A stretch of 12,917 nucleotides of DNA, from positions 1-12,917 of the forward strand of contig CAZVES010000083.1 in NCBI GenBank assembly GCA_964625835.1. The letters run 5' to 3'. The position numbers and the translations under genes are program-made. This document shows positions 1 to 7,164 of this stretch, piece after piece (the stretch's first letter is position 1; every line of letters starts with the position of its first letter). This stretch comes from UBA5336 sp964625835. Its GTDB lineage: Bacteria > Pseudomonadota > Alphaproteobacteria > Caulobacterales > Hyphomonadaceae. The notes beneath the pieces were generated by a model. It saw nothing but the letters and a program-made list of their open reading frames with translations. It searched no databases and had not been told where the DNA came from.

Positions 1-399
1 GAAGCGCAGGGTGACCTTTACCTTGTCGCCATCCTCGAAAAAGCGTGTCATCGACTTTGTCTTCACCATGTAGTCATGGGTGTCGATGTTGGGCCGCATC
101 TTGATCTCTTTCAGATCAGCAGATTTCTGCTTCTTGCGCGCGGCGGCTTTCTTCTTCTGCTCTTCAAACTTGAGCTTGCCATAGTCGATAATCTTGCAAA
201 CCGGCACTTCCTGGTTCGGAGATACCTCAACAAGGTCCAGACCCGCTTCCTGGGCTGCATCGAGTGCCGCGCCGAGGGGCATGATGCCTTGTTTTTCGCC
301 CTCTTCGTCGATCAGAAGGACCTTTTCCGCGCGAATGTCCCGGTTGATCCGGGGGCCTGTTTTCTTCTGCGGCGCGGCCGCATGGGGTCTGCGAGCTAT
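1..399 (-). CDS. infC: Translation initiation factor IF-3 (3' end outside window)
   Basis: IF-3 binds the 30S ribosomal subunit, keeps the subunits apart and checks start-codon/initiator-tRNA pairing. The visible 133 codons contain the IF-3 N-domain signature (GPRINRDIRAEKVLLIDEEG, about residues 15-34), the VSPNQEVPVCKIIDYGK stretch (59-75), a Lys/Ala-rich linker (about 82-95) and the start of the C-domain (LKEIKMRPNIDTHDY, 96-110). Roughly 40 C-terminal residues lie outside the window. No ATG, GTG or TTG lies between an in-frame TGA at 427-429 and the conserved region. The best start is ATA at 397-399, giving the MARRPH-type N-terminus seen in many alphaproteobacterial IF-3s, with GGAG 7 nt upstream. 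ATT at 403-405 is the alternative but sits only 1 nt from GGAG. The gene lies 27 nt downstream of the GT9 gene and may be cotranscribed with it. The identity is certain; the exact start is not. Confidence 0.95.
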   Translation of the reverse strand, partial: MARRPHAAAPQKKTGPRINRDIRAEKVLLIDEEGEKQGIMPLGAALDAAQEAGLDLVEVSPNQEVPVCKIIDYGKLKFEEQKKKAAARKKQKSADLKEIKMRPNIDTHDYMVKTKSMTRFFEDGDKVKVTLRF

Positions 400-410
400 G
401 ACAATACTCC
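397..410 (-). promoter_or_regulatory. infC: Shine-Dalgarno and non-canonical start codon of infC
   Basis: On the minus strand an A-rich tract leads into GGAG (410-407), then a 7-nt spacer, then ATA (399-397). ATT (405-403) is in the same frame. Non-AUG initiation (usually AUU) is the known basis of IF-3 autoregulation in E. coli, because IF-3 discriminates against its own start. The placement here suggests the same control with AUA or AUU; which one is used cannot be decided from sequence alone. Confidence 0.7.
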
Positions 411-426
411 TTTTTTTGCTGTCATC

Positions 427-1485
427 TCAGACTGCAATATGCCGATTTGCGGGCGGTTCTTCAAGCTTTTTGGCGACCCCGGCCCGTTGCCAGCAGATCA
501 AGGTCTGCCAAAGCGTGTCGGCCTTGATGTCGGCGATCCTGCCGGCATGCACGGTGATGAATTCCGAACTATAGGGGGCATCCATCCCTTTGCGGGCCGT
601 TTTCGTGGTGGCGAGGACGAGGCAGGGTGTGCCGAGGATGCCGGCGGCCTGGATCGCGGCGCTGTCCGGCCCGATCACGAAGTCTGCGGCGCCAGCCAGG
701 CTCACAAGCTGGGCGGCATCGGCGCGCGCGACAATGTTCTTGGCATCGCGTATCGCCATCTCCACCGACTGGGCCACACTGCCGGATCCGCGCTCGCCTG
801 TCAGCACCGGCGTGATGCCGGAACCGGCCAGCGCCTTGCACAGTGCGGACACGGAGGGCTGTGGCCAGTGAAGGTCCGGGTCAGTCTCCTCGCTGGTCAG
901 TGAGACCAGGGCAAACCGGCCGGAAATGCCGAAATACTCAGGCGTGAGCCGGGGCGGGTGACCCAGCTTGTGGTGCACCCAGGCCAGGCCCGGTTCAGGC
1001 AGGCGCGAGAACTCCACACCGGCAAGGATAAGCTGGCCGGAAAGTCTCTGGATCTCGCTCACCGTGCCGGGCTTTGAGGCGGAGGAAAACGTGGCGCTGG
1101 GCGTTGGCCCGCTGGAGGCCGGGCCGCTGCCAAAGCGCGGCTTGAGCCCGCGCAGCAGGGTTTCGCTGCGAATGTCGCCATCCAGGTCGTAGACCATGTC
1201 GAACGGCGTGCGCCGCAAGAGCGTCATGCGCGCGGCGCGGCGGCGCTTGTCGTCGTGTTCAAGGTCGCAGACCACCTCGTCGGCGAAGGGGCAAAGCTTG
1301 GCGAAAGCTTCGGTGTCCGGCGACACCACAAGCGTGATCCTTGCGCGGGGATGGGCCCGGCGCAACGTTTCGAGCGCGCCAAGGGCCAGGAAAAACCCTC
1401 GAAGATCGCCCTGCCTGACGATCAGGATTTCCTTGGCAGATGCACCAGGGTTTTCAGGCTTCCGGGCCTGCTGGGAGTCTTGCAT
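427..1485 (-). CDS. Glycosyltransferase family 9-like protein (heptosyltransferase type)
   Basis: About 352 aa. This is a GT-B fold protein resembling ADP-heptose:LPS heptosyltransferases. The N-terminal half has the Rossmann-like pattern ILIVRQGDLRGFFLALGALE (20-39), followed by ARITLVVSP. The C-terminal half has VSLAGAADFVIGPDSAAIQA (261-280) and then GTPCLVLATT, corresponding to the donor-site loop of GT9 enzymes. The usual G-x-DTGPMH form is replaced by GPDSAAIQ, so the donor or acceptor may differ from standard heptosyltransferases. Two starts are possible: ATG at 1485, or an in-frame TTG at 1491 that directly abuts the TAG stop of the preceding gene. The near-zero spacing to the GT4 gene indicates an operon. 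A role in LPS core or another surface glycan is inferred from family and pairing; the exact sugar is not readable. Confidence 0.8.
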   Translation of the reverse strand: MQDSQQARKPENPGASAKEILIVRQGDLRGFFLALGALETLRRAHPRARITLVVSPDTEAFAKLCPFADEVVCDLEHDDKRRRAARMTLLRRTPFDMVYDLDGDIRSETLLRGLKPRFGSGPASSGPTPSATFSSASKPGTVSEIQRLSGQLILAGVEFSRLPEPGLAWVHHKLGHPPRLTPEYFGISGRFALVSLTSEETDPDLHWPQPSVSALCKALAGSGITPVLTGERGSGSVAQSVEMAIRDAKNIVARADAAQLVSLAGAADFVIGPDSAAIQAAGILGTPCLVLATTKTARKGMDAPYSSEFITVHAGRIADIKADTLWQTLICWQRAGVAKKLEEPPANRHIAV

Positions 1486-1491
1486 GTTCAA

Positions 1492-2730
1492 CTACACTCT
1501 TGCCTGCGCCCTGCCCAGCAGGTCGGAGTATACCTGAAGCGTGGCGACTTGCAGCCCCCGTTTGGAATAATTTGCAGATATGTGCGCGCGCCCGGCCTCG
1601 CCCATGGCGGCGCGGGCCTGGGGGCCGACCGACATCAGGGCGCGCAAGGCGGCGGCCAGGCCGGAGGCATCGCCAGGGGCAAAGCGGCTTCCGGTTTCGC
1701 CTTCCACAACGGTCTCGCGGGCGCCGCCATGGTCTGCGGCAATCACAGGCCGACCCATGGCAGACGCTTCCGCCGCCGTGCGTCCGAAAGCTTCCGGTCG
1801 CGTGGACGGGGCAATCACGATGTCACTGGCGAGATAGGCGGCGGGCATGTCCCTCGTGTGGGGCATGAACCTGACTTTCTGGTTAATATTCCTCGCCTTT
1901 GCGTTATGAATCAGGGTTTCGACATAGTCGCTGCGGCCCTGGGCATCGCCCAGCATCACCAGGTTGATCCGCTGCAGTTCCTCCGGCGACAGGAGGGAAA
2001 TCGCCTCCAGGGCGAGACCCTGTCCCTTCCAGTCTGTCATCCGCCCCGGCAGCAGCAGGACCAGGCCGTCATCGGGCAGGTCGAGCTGCCAGGCATTGCG
2101 CTGGGCAGCCACCCGCTCCTCGCTCACCGCTTCGCGGCGGAAGGCCATCAGGTCGACGCCGCGCGGAATGGTGACGAGGCGGTCGTGGCCCACGCCATGC
2201 TCGGCGCGCACATGGGCCGCGGTCCATTGTGAGTTGGCGATGACGCGGTCGCCTTTCGCCATGACCCCATTGTAAGCGCGCTTGAGCCGGCCCCGGGCCG
2301 AATAGGCGCCGTGATAGGTGGTCACGAAGGCCGTGCCAGTGCGCCGGGTCGCCCAGTAGGCTGACCAGGCCGGCGCGCGAGAGCGGGCATGTACAATGTC
2401 GACCCCGTGCTCCCCGATCAGGCGGACCAGCCGGGACGCATTCGAGCGCAGCGCGATCGGGTTCTTGGTTTTCACGTTGAACCGGATGTGCATCGCGCCG
2501 AGGGCTTCCAGATCGTCCACCAGCCGACCGCCGGAGCTGACGACAAGCGCGCGCCCGCCGGCCGCCAGGATGGCTTCGGCCATCTCCAGCACGGTGCGCT
2601 CGGCCCCGCCGGCACCGAGTTCCGGGATCACCTGAAGGATTGTGCGCCCTGTCATGTCAGGCAGCCCGGACGGCGCCGGGTCGTTCTCCGTGACGTCAGT
2701 GACCGTGTTCGGATCGGGGATCATCGCCAT
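1492..2730 (-). CDS. Glycosyltransferase family 4-like protein
   Basis: 412 aa from ATG 2730; a second ATG at 2724 is equally possible. This is a GT-B retaining glycosyltransferase. The N-terminal domain has ILQVIPELGAGGAER (31-45), the glycine-rich acceptor-side loop, and DIVHARSRAPAWSAYWA (111-127). The C-terminal domain has the nucleotide-sugar-binding LLPGRMTDWKGQ (226-237) and the GT4 EX7E motif, E313 and E321, in RPEAFGRTAAEASAMGRPVI. The frame stays open about 105 bases further upstream, but that extension overlaps the region before ybgC, has no family-like sequence and is unlikely to be translated. The gene is divergent from ybgC and followed without a gap by the GT9 gene. The two enzymes probably act in sequence on one cytoplasmic-face glycolipid. 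No signal peptide or membrane segment is seen. The acceptor is unknown. Confidence 0.85.
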   Translation of the reverse strand: MAMIPDPNTVTDVTENDPAPSGLPDMTGRTILQVIPELGAGGAERTVLEMAEAILAAGGRALVVSSGGRLVDDLEALGAMHIRFNVKTKNPIALRSNASRLVRLIGEHGVDIVHARSRAPAWSAYWATRRTGTAFVTTYHGAYSARGRLKRAYNGVMAKGDRVIANSQWTAAHVRAEHGVGHDRLVTIPRGVDLMAFRREAVSEERVAAQRNAWQLDLPDDGLVLLLPGRMTDWKGQGLALEAISLLSPEELQRINLVMLGDAQGRSDYVETLIHNAKARNINQKVRFMPHTRDMPAAYLASDIVIAPSTRPEAFGRTAAEASAMGRPVIAADHGGARETVVEGETGSRFAPGDASGLAAALRALMSVGPQARAAMGEAGRAHISANYSKRGLQVATLQVYSDLLGRAQARV

Positions 2731-2809
2731 TCTCTGCCACGAGTTGAATCGCGCGAAAAGGCTGAACCGGGAGATGACGCAGCGACGCACGGCGCGTAAA
2801 CACAACGGC
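2731..2809. promoter_or_regulatory. Divergent intergenic region, GT4 gene / ybgC
   Basis: About 80 bases separate the GT4 gene (minus) from ybgC (plus), so promoters for both directions should lie here or just inside the genes. I see no convincing -35/-10 pair on either strand. The role is inferred only from gene orientation. Confidence 0.4.
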
Positions 2810-3262
2810 ATGACCAGACCACAACCCGACGCCAATCCTTTCGACGATCAGGGCCGCCACTGGAAGCGCGTGCGTGTCTATTATGAGGACACGGATTTTA
2901 CAGGCATGGTGTACCACGCCAATTACCTGCGCTTCTTCGAACGTGGGCGCAGCGACTTCCTGCGCGACGCCGGCGTCTCCCACAGCTCCCTGCTGGAGCG
3001 CGAGGACCCGGCCGCCTTCACCATCATCCGCGCCGAGATCGATTTCAGGAATGCGGCCAGGATCGACGACCAGCTGGACATCGTGACCAGTTATCGCGGC
3101 ACGAAGGGCGCGAAGATCCTGTTCTCCCAGCAATGCTGGCGCGGCGACGAACTGATTGCCGGGGTGGAGATCACGGCGGTGCAGATTCACGGCGATGGCC
3201 GCCCGCGGCGCCCCCTTCCGGAGATCGTCGACAAGCTGGCCGGTCTGGTCCAGGGCGACTGA
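2810..3262 (+). CDS. ybgC: Acyl-CoA thioesterase YbgC, Tol-Pal associated
   Basis: 150 aa, a single hot-dog domain of the 4-hydroxybenzoyl-CoA thioesterase type. The family signature YYEDTDFTGMVYHANYLRF spans residues 24-42; D29 corresponds to the catalytic Asp18 of E. coli YbgC, and H36 and the ERGRSDFLR stretch (44-52) are also typical. YbgC hydrolyses acyl-CoA and in E. coli associates with phospholipid-synthesis enzymes. It is the customary first gene of the tol-pal cluster. ATG 2810 gives a family-like N-terminus but has no clear Shine-Dalgarno. An in-frame ATG at 2774, directly preceded by GGGAG, would add 12 residues. A 190-base space separates it from tolQ, so it may not share the tolQ promoter. 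Confidence 0.93.
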   Translation: MTRPQPDANPFDDQGRHWKRVRVYYEDTDFTGMVYHANYLRFFERGRSDFLRDAGVSHSSLLEREDPAAFTIIRAEIDFRNAARIDDQLDIVTSYRGTKGAKILFSQQCWRGDELIAGVEITAVQIHGDGRPRRPLPEIVDKLAGLVQGD

Positions 3263-3295
3263 CTGGCGCCGGGCAACCGGGACTGCCAGAAAGGC

Positions 3296-3324
3296 TTAAC
3301 GAAATCCCGCTAGCCCATTAACGA
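3296..3324 (+). repeat. Paired TTAACGA direct repeat upstream of tolQ
   Basis: TTAACGA occurs at 3296-3302 and again at 3318-3324, start to start 22 bases, close to two helical turns. Both lie in the otherwise featureless 190-base ybgC-tolQ intergenic region, about 130-155 bases before tolQ. Such phased AT-rich repeats in a GC-rich genome suit a dimeric regulator. TTAAC resembles a CtrA half-site, but the spacing is not the canonical TTAA-N7-TTAA. Confidence 0.3.
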
Positions 3325-3452
3325 GTGTACACAGCTTCGGGGTTGCCGCGATTTGGTCAAGTTTTCTCGCCAAGACGCCGGGGTGCGAACATCTCCCGAT
3401 GCGCCGGTGACACTTCAAATTCGGGGCGCTCCCAGAGTGAAAGAGGTTATCA

Positions 3453-4178
<726 letters not shown>

Positions 4179-4180
4179 CG

Positions 4181-4624
4181 ATGGCCATTCAACTCGGCGG
4201 CGGGCAGGGCGCGCGGGGGCGGCGCACCTTCAACGCTGAAATCAATGTCACGCCCTTCGTCGACGTGATGCTCGTGCTCCTGATCGTGTTCATGATCACC
4301 GCGCCGCTTCTGGTGCGCGGCGAGGAAGTGAACCTGCCCCAGACCCAGTCCGATGCCCTCGCAGACACCCAGGCCCAGCCCCTGTCGGTCACCCTGACGC
4401 GCGATGGGCGCATTTTCCTGAACGAGCAGAACGAAGTGGCCCGCGAGGACCTGATCAGCCAGCTCGTCGCGATCACCGGCGAAGGCTATGACGAGCAGAT
4501 CTACATCAAGGCCGACACCGAGCTCAGCCATGGCGAGGTGATGGACGTGACCGCCCTCATCAGGACGGCCGGCTTCACCAAGGTCGCCTACATCACGCAG
4601 CTGCCAACCGGGCAGGGGGGCTGA
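4181..4624 (+). CDS. tolR: TolR, stator subunit of the Tol-Pal motor
   Basis: 147 aa, ExbD/TolR family. A short cytoplasmic N-terminus is followed by NAEINVTPFVDVMLVLLIVF (18-37) leading into one membrane helix (about 27-45). D28 is the conserved proton-carrying Asp, equivalent to Asp23 of E. coli TolR. The remainder (about 46-147) is the periplasmic peptidoglycan-binding domain, with the typical DGRIFLN and IYIKADTELSHGEVMDV segments. The start at 4181 lies 2 nt after tolQ. The tolA ATG follows its stop by 9 nt, so tolQRA read as one translational unit. Confidence 0.97.
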   Translation: MAIQLGGGQGARGRRTFNAEINVTPFVDVMLVLLIVFMITAPLLVRGEEVNLPQTQSDALADTQAQPLSVTLTRDGRIFLNEQNEVAREDLISQLVAITGEGYDEQIYIKADTELSHGEVMDVTALIRTAGFTKVAYITQLPTGQGG

Positions 4625-4633
4625 GGCGAGCTC

Positions 4634-5508
4634 ATGCTGCGCGGACTGCCTGCCTCCCTTGTCCTCCATGCGGCCATCATCGGCGCGGGCGCGATCGTGC
4701 TGCCGACCATGGCGCGCGATGTCAGCGTGCCGTCCGTAGTGGTTCCCATCGAGATCGTTTCGGTGTCGGAGATCACCAATGTCGCGCCACGGGTCGAGCG
4801 GGATGCGCCCGAGCCTGAACCGGAAGCGCCGCCGCCCCTTGAAGAGTTTCTCGAAGACCTTGACACAATCCCCCCCGATGAGCCCGAGCCGGATCCAGAG
4901 CCGGTCCCGGAGGATGAGGCCGCCAGCGTCCCGGCCCCGCCCGAGCCTGAGCCCGAGCCTGCACCAGACCCGGAGCCCGAACCGGCCGCGCCCGAGGAGG
5001 AGCCTGAACCTGTCGATGACCGCCCTGTACTGGCCGAGGCGCCCGAGGACCCCCTGGCCGGCATTCTGGGCGATGCGGACAACCTGTTCGACCGCACCCC
5101 CCGCGAGCCGCCACAGCGCCAGGCTGCGGCACCGTCGCCGGAAACACTCAGCGACGAGCAGCCCACACGCAGCGAGGCCCGGCGCGGCGCGGGCGAGCGC
5201 ACCGGCAACACTGCGCGCGTGGAATCCCTGCTGACACAGCAGCTCTTCATCTGCTGGGACGATGTCGATGACCTGCCCAATCCCGAACGGCTGAATGTCA
5301 CCTTCAAGATGACGCTGAACCGCGATGGCACCATCAAGTCGGGGCCGACACTGATCGAGCCGCGCCGCGCGCCGATCGGTGACCGGGCCATGGGCGTGGC
5401 CATCGAGCGGGCCCTGCGGGCGGCGCGAAAGTGTTCGCCCTACCGCCTGCCCGATGGGGCTGCGCAGTATTATGACGAGTGGGACGAGGTGACATTGAAT
5501 CTCGGCCC
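4634..5508 (+). CDS. tolA: TolA, trans-periplasmic linker (3' end in assembly gap)
   Basis: 292 codons are visible; the stop lies in the N run. The N-terminus has the S-x3-H motif (S8 to H12, SLVLH) of TonB/TolA helices that contact the motor, within a membrane anchor (about 7-25). Residues 59-127 form a Pro/Glu-rich linker in place of the long Ala/Lys-rich helix of E. coli TolA. The C-terminal domain (about 195-292) is TonB/TolA-like: VESLLTQQLFICW, VTFKMTLNRDGTI, ALRAARKCSPYRLP and a closing EWDEVTLNL strand. C207 and C267 could pair as a disulfide. Alphaproteobacterial homologues usually end within some ten residues of this point, so little protein is likely missing. ATG 4634 is preceded by a GAGG-like site with 7-nt spacing. 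Apparent reading through the N run is an artefact of gap length. Confidence 0.93.
4808..5014 (+). repeat. tolA: Pro/Glu codon-repeat linker in tolA
   Basis: Imperfect repeats of GAG/CCC-type codons encode runs of EPEPEP, EPDPEP and EPAPDPEPEP. The protein segment is acidic, extended and proline-stiffened, suited to spanning the periplasm. The DNA repetition makes it prone to length change. Confidence 0.75.
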
Positions 5509-5608
5509 NNNNNNNNNNNNNNNNNNNNNNNNNNNNNNNNNNNNNNNNNNNNNNNNNNNNNNNNNNNNNNNNNNNNNNNNNNNNNNNNNNNNNNNNNNNN
5601 NNNNNNNN
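5509..5608. other. Assembly gap (100 N)
   Basis: Exactly 100 N, the usual placeholder for a gap of unknown length. It removes the tolA 3' end and stop and the start of the tolA-tolB spacer. Reading frame cannot be carried across it. Confidence 0.98.
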
Positions 5609-5633
5609 AACGCATCAAGGAGTGCACGATCCC

Positions 5634-6998
5634 ATGTTGAAACGACTTATGACGGCGCTGGCCGTTCTGGTAATGCCTGTCCTGGCTCCCCTCGGGGCGG
5701 CCCATGCCCAGGCCGTGGTCAATTTGGGCGACGGCACCTTCAAGCCCTATCCCATCGCAGTGCCGGCATTCCGCGCGGCCACGCCCGAAGCGCAAGACTA
5801 TGCCGAGCAGATCACCGAGGTCGTGCGCAACGACCTGCGCCTGACGGGGCTTTTCGACCTTTCCAACGAGCAGGCCTTCATCCAGCGCGACCTCGACATC
5901 AATGTGGAGCCGCGCTTTGCCGACTGGCGCGTGATCGGCGCTGACGGCCTCGTGGTCGGCGAGGTGGACATTCTCGACGATGGCCGCGTCCTTGTTTCAG
6001 CACGCCTGTGGGACATCAATGGCGGCGAGCTCTACAGGCTCGACGGAAAGCCGGGCTACCAGGGGGCGACCGCGCCGACAAACTGGCGCGCTGCGGCCCA
6101 CCAGATCGCAGATCGCATCTACACCCGGCTGACCGGCGAAGACGGCTATCTCAACACGCGTATCGTTTTCATTGCCGAGAGTGGCCCGAAAACCGCGCGG
6201 GTGAAGAAACTGGCGATCATGGACCAGGATGGTGCCAATTACCGCGAACTCACCTCCGGGGTGCACACCATCCTGACGCCGCGCTTTTCGACATCGGACC
6301 AGGAAATCACCTACATGTCCTATGAGGGCGGGCAGGCCCGGGTCTACCTGTTCAACATCGAAACCGAGCGCCAGGAAGTCCTTGGCGACTTTTCCGGCAT
6401 GACCTTTGCGCCGCGATTCTCGCCAGACGGATCGAGCGTCCTGTTCTCCCAGGCCGAAAACGGCAATTCCGACCTTTATGTCATGGACCTGCGCACGCGC
6501 CAGTCGCGCCGCCTGACCGACCATCCCGCGATTGATGTGTCCCCTTCCATGAGCCCGGATGGCCGTTCCATCGTGTTCAACTCCGACCGTGGCGGCAGCC
6601 CGCAGCTCTATGTGATGAACACCGATGGCAGCCCGCGCACCTGCCCGTCGGGCGGGCGCGACACCGCCTGTCGCATCACATTCGAGCGTGGACGCTACTC
6701 GACCCCGGTGTGGAGCCCGCGCGGTGACCTGATCGCGTTCACCAAGCAACTGCAGGGCCGTTTCTACATCGGCGTGATCGGCGTCGACGGACGCGGTGAG
6801 CGCTTGCTGACCGAATCCTACCTCGATGAAGGGCCAACCTGGTCGCCGAACGGCCGGGTGATCGCCTTTTTCCGCGAGAACCAGCCGGGATCTGGTCCAA
6901 AACTCTGGTCGGTGGACCTCACCGGACGCAATGAGCGCCAGATCGTGACGCCAACGGACGCGTCCGACCCGGCCTGGTCGCCTCTCCTGGATCGTTAG
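5634..6998 (+). CDS. tolB: TolB, periplasmic beta-propeller of Tol-Pal
   Basis: 454 aa. A signal peptide (MLKRLMTALAVLVM..., cut after AHA at about residue 25) leads to a mature N-terminus QAVVNLGDGTFKPYPIAVP, the region that switches TolB between TolA and Pal binding. The N-terminal alpha/beta domain covers about 36-170. The six-bladed propeller follows, with PD40-type repeats at FSTSDQEITYMS, FSPDGSSVLFSQ, MSPDGRSIVFNS, WSPRGDLIAFTK, WSPNGRVIAFFR and the closing AWSPLLDR. A short insert with C337 and C346 (TCPSGGRDTAC) sits before the fourth listed repeat. AAGGAG at 5617-5622 is 11 nt before ATG 5634. The in-frame GTG at 5622 overlaps that Shine-Dalgarno and is therefore unlikely. It lies downstream of tolA across the gap and 166 nt before pal. 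Confidence 0.97.
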   Translation: MLKRLMTALAVLVMPVLAPLGAAHAQAVVNLGDGTFKPYPIAVPAFRAATPEAQDYAEQITEVVRNDLRLTGLFDLSNEQAFIQRDLDINVEPRFADWRVIGADGLVVGEVDILDDGRVLVSARLWDINGGELYRLDGKPGYQGATAPTNWRAAAHQIADRIYTRLTGEDGYLNTRIVFIAESGPKTARVKKLAIMDQDGANYRELTSGVHTILTPRFSTSDQEITYMSYEGGQARVYLFNIETERQEVLGDFSGMTFAPRFSPDGSSVLFSQAENGNSDLYVMDLRTRQSRRLTDHPAIDVSPSMSPDGRSIVFNSDRGGSPQLYVMNTDGSPRTCPSGGRDTACRITFERGRYSTPVWSPRGDLIAFTKQLQGRFYIGVIGVDGRGERLLTESYLDEGPTWSPNGRVIAFFRENQPGSGPKLWSVDLTGRNERQIVTPTDASDPAWSPLLDR

Positions 6999-7052
6999 GG
7001 GGAGTTCAGGCGTGTAATTTCGCCAGAAAAGCGAGGCAGAAGCGCAACACCT

Positions 7053-7061
7053 TGTGGATAA
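7053..7061 (-). promoter_or_regulatory. Perfect DnaA-box 9-mer upstream of pal
   Basis: The plus strand reads TGTGGATAA, so the minus strand is TTATCCACA, the consensus DnaA box. It lies in the tolB-pal intergenic region, about 112 bases before the pal start and about 39 bases upstream of the candidate -35. A single box could serve transcriptional control by DnaA; it could also be chance. Confidence 0.45.
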
Positions 7062-7099
7062 AAATGGAAACGCCTTCTAAACATTCGGCCGTCATGAAG

Positions 7100-7128
7100 T
7101 TGACAAGCTCAGCGAGTATGGCGTGTAT
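7100..7128 (+). promoter_or_regulatory. pal: Candidate pal promoter
   Basis: A perfect -35 TTGACA (7100-7105) is followed after 17 bases by GTGTAT (7123-7128), or after 18 by TGTATC; both are weak -10 matches. Transcription would start about 30 bases before the pal ATG. Together with the 166-base spacer it suggests pal can be expressed apart from tolB. Confidence 0.45.
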
Positions 7129-7164
7129 CAAATTTGGAGGCAGAACATCTTGGAGCGTTCAGTC

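Noticed and set aside
76..903. Long plus-strand open frame (275 codons) over infC and the GT9 3' end
   Set aside because: It is antisense to well-supported minus-strand genes, shows no family-like sequence and straddles two genes. It is a GC-rich shadow frame.
1255..2232. Plus-strand open frame of 325 codons opposite the glycosyltransferases
   Set aside because: Antisense to both GT genes and crosses their junction. The GT motifs on the minus strand explain the openness.
3263..3290. Terminator after ybgC (CTGGC...GCCAG)
   Set aside because: Only a 5-bp stem with a large loop and no T tract follows; not convincing.
5509..5944. Continuation of tolA through the gap to 5944
   Set aside because: The frame across 100 N is arbitrary, and the post-gap part is tolB read in another frame.
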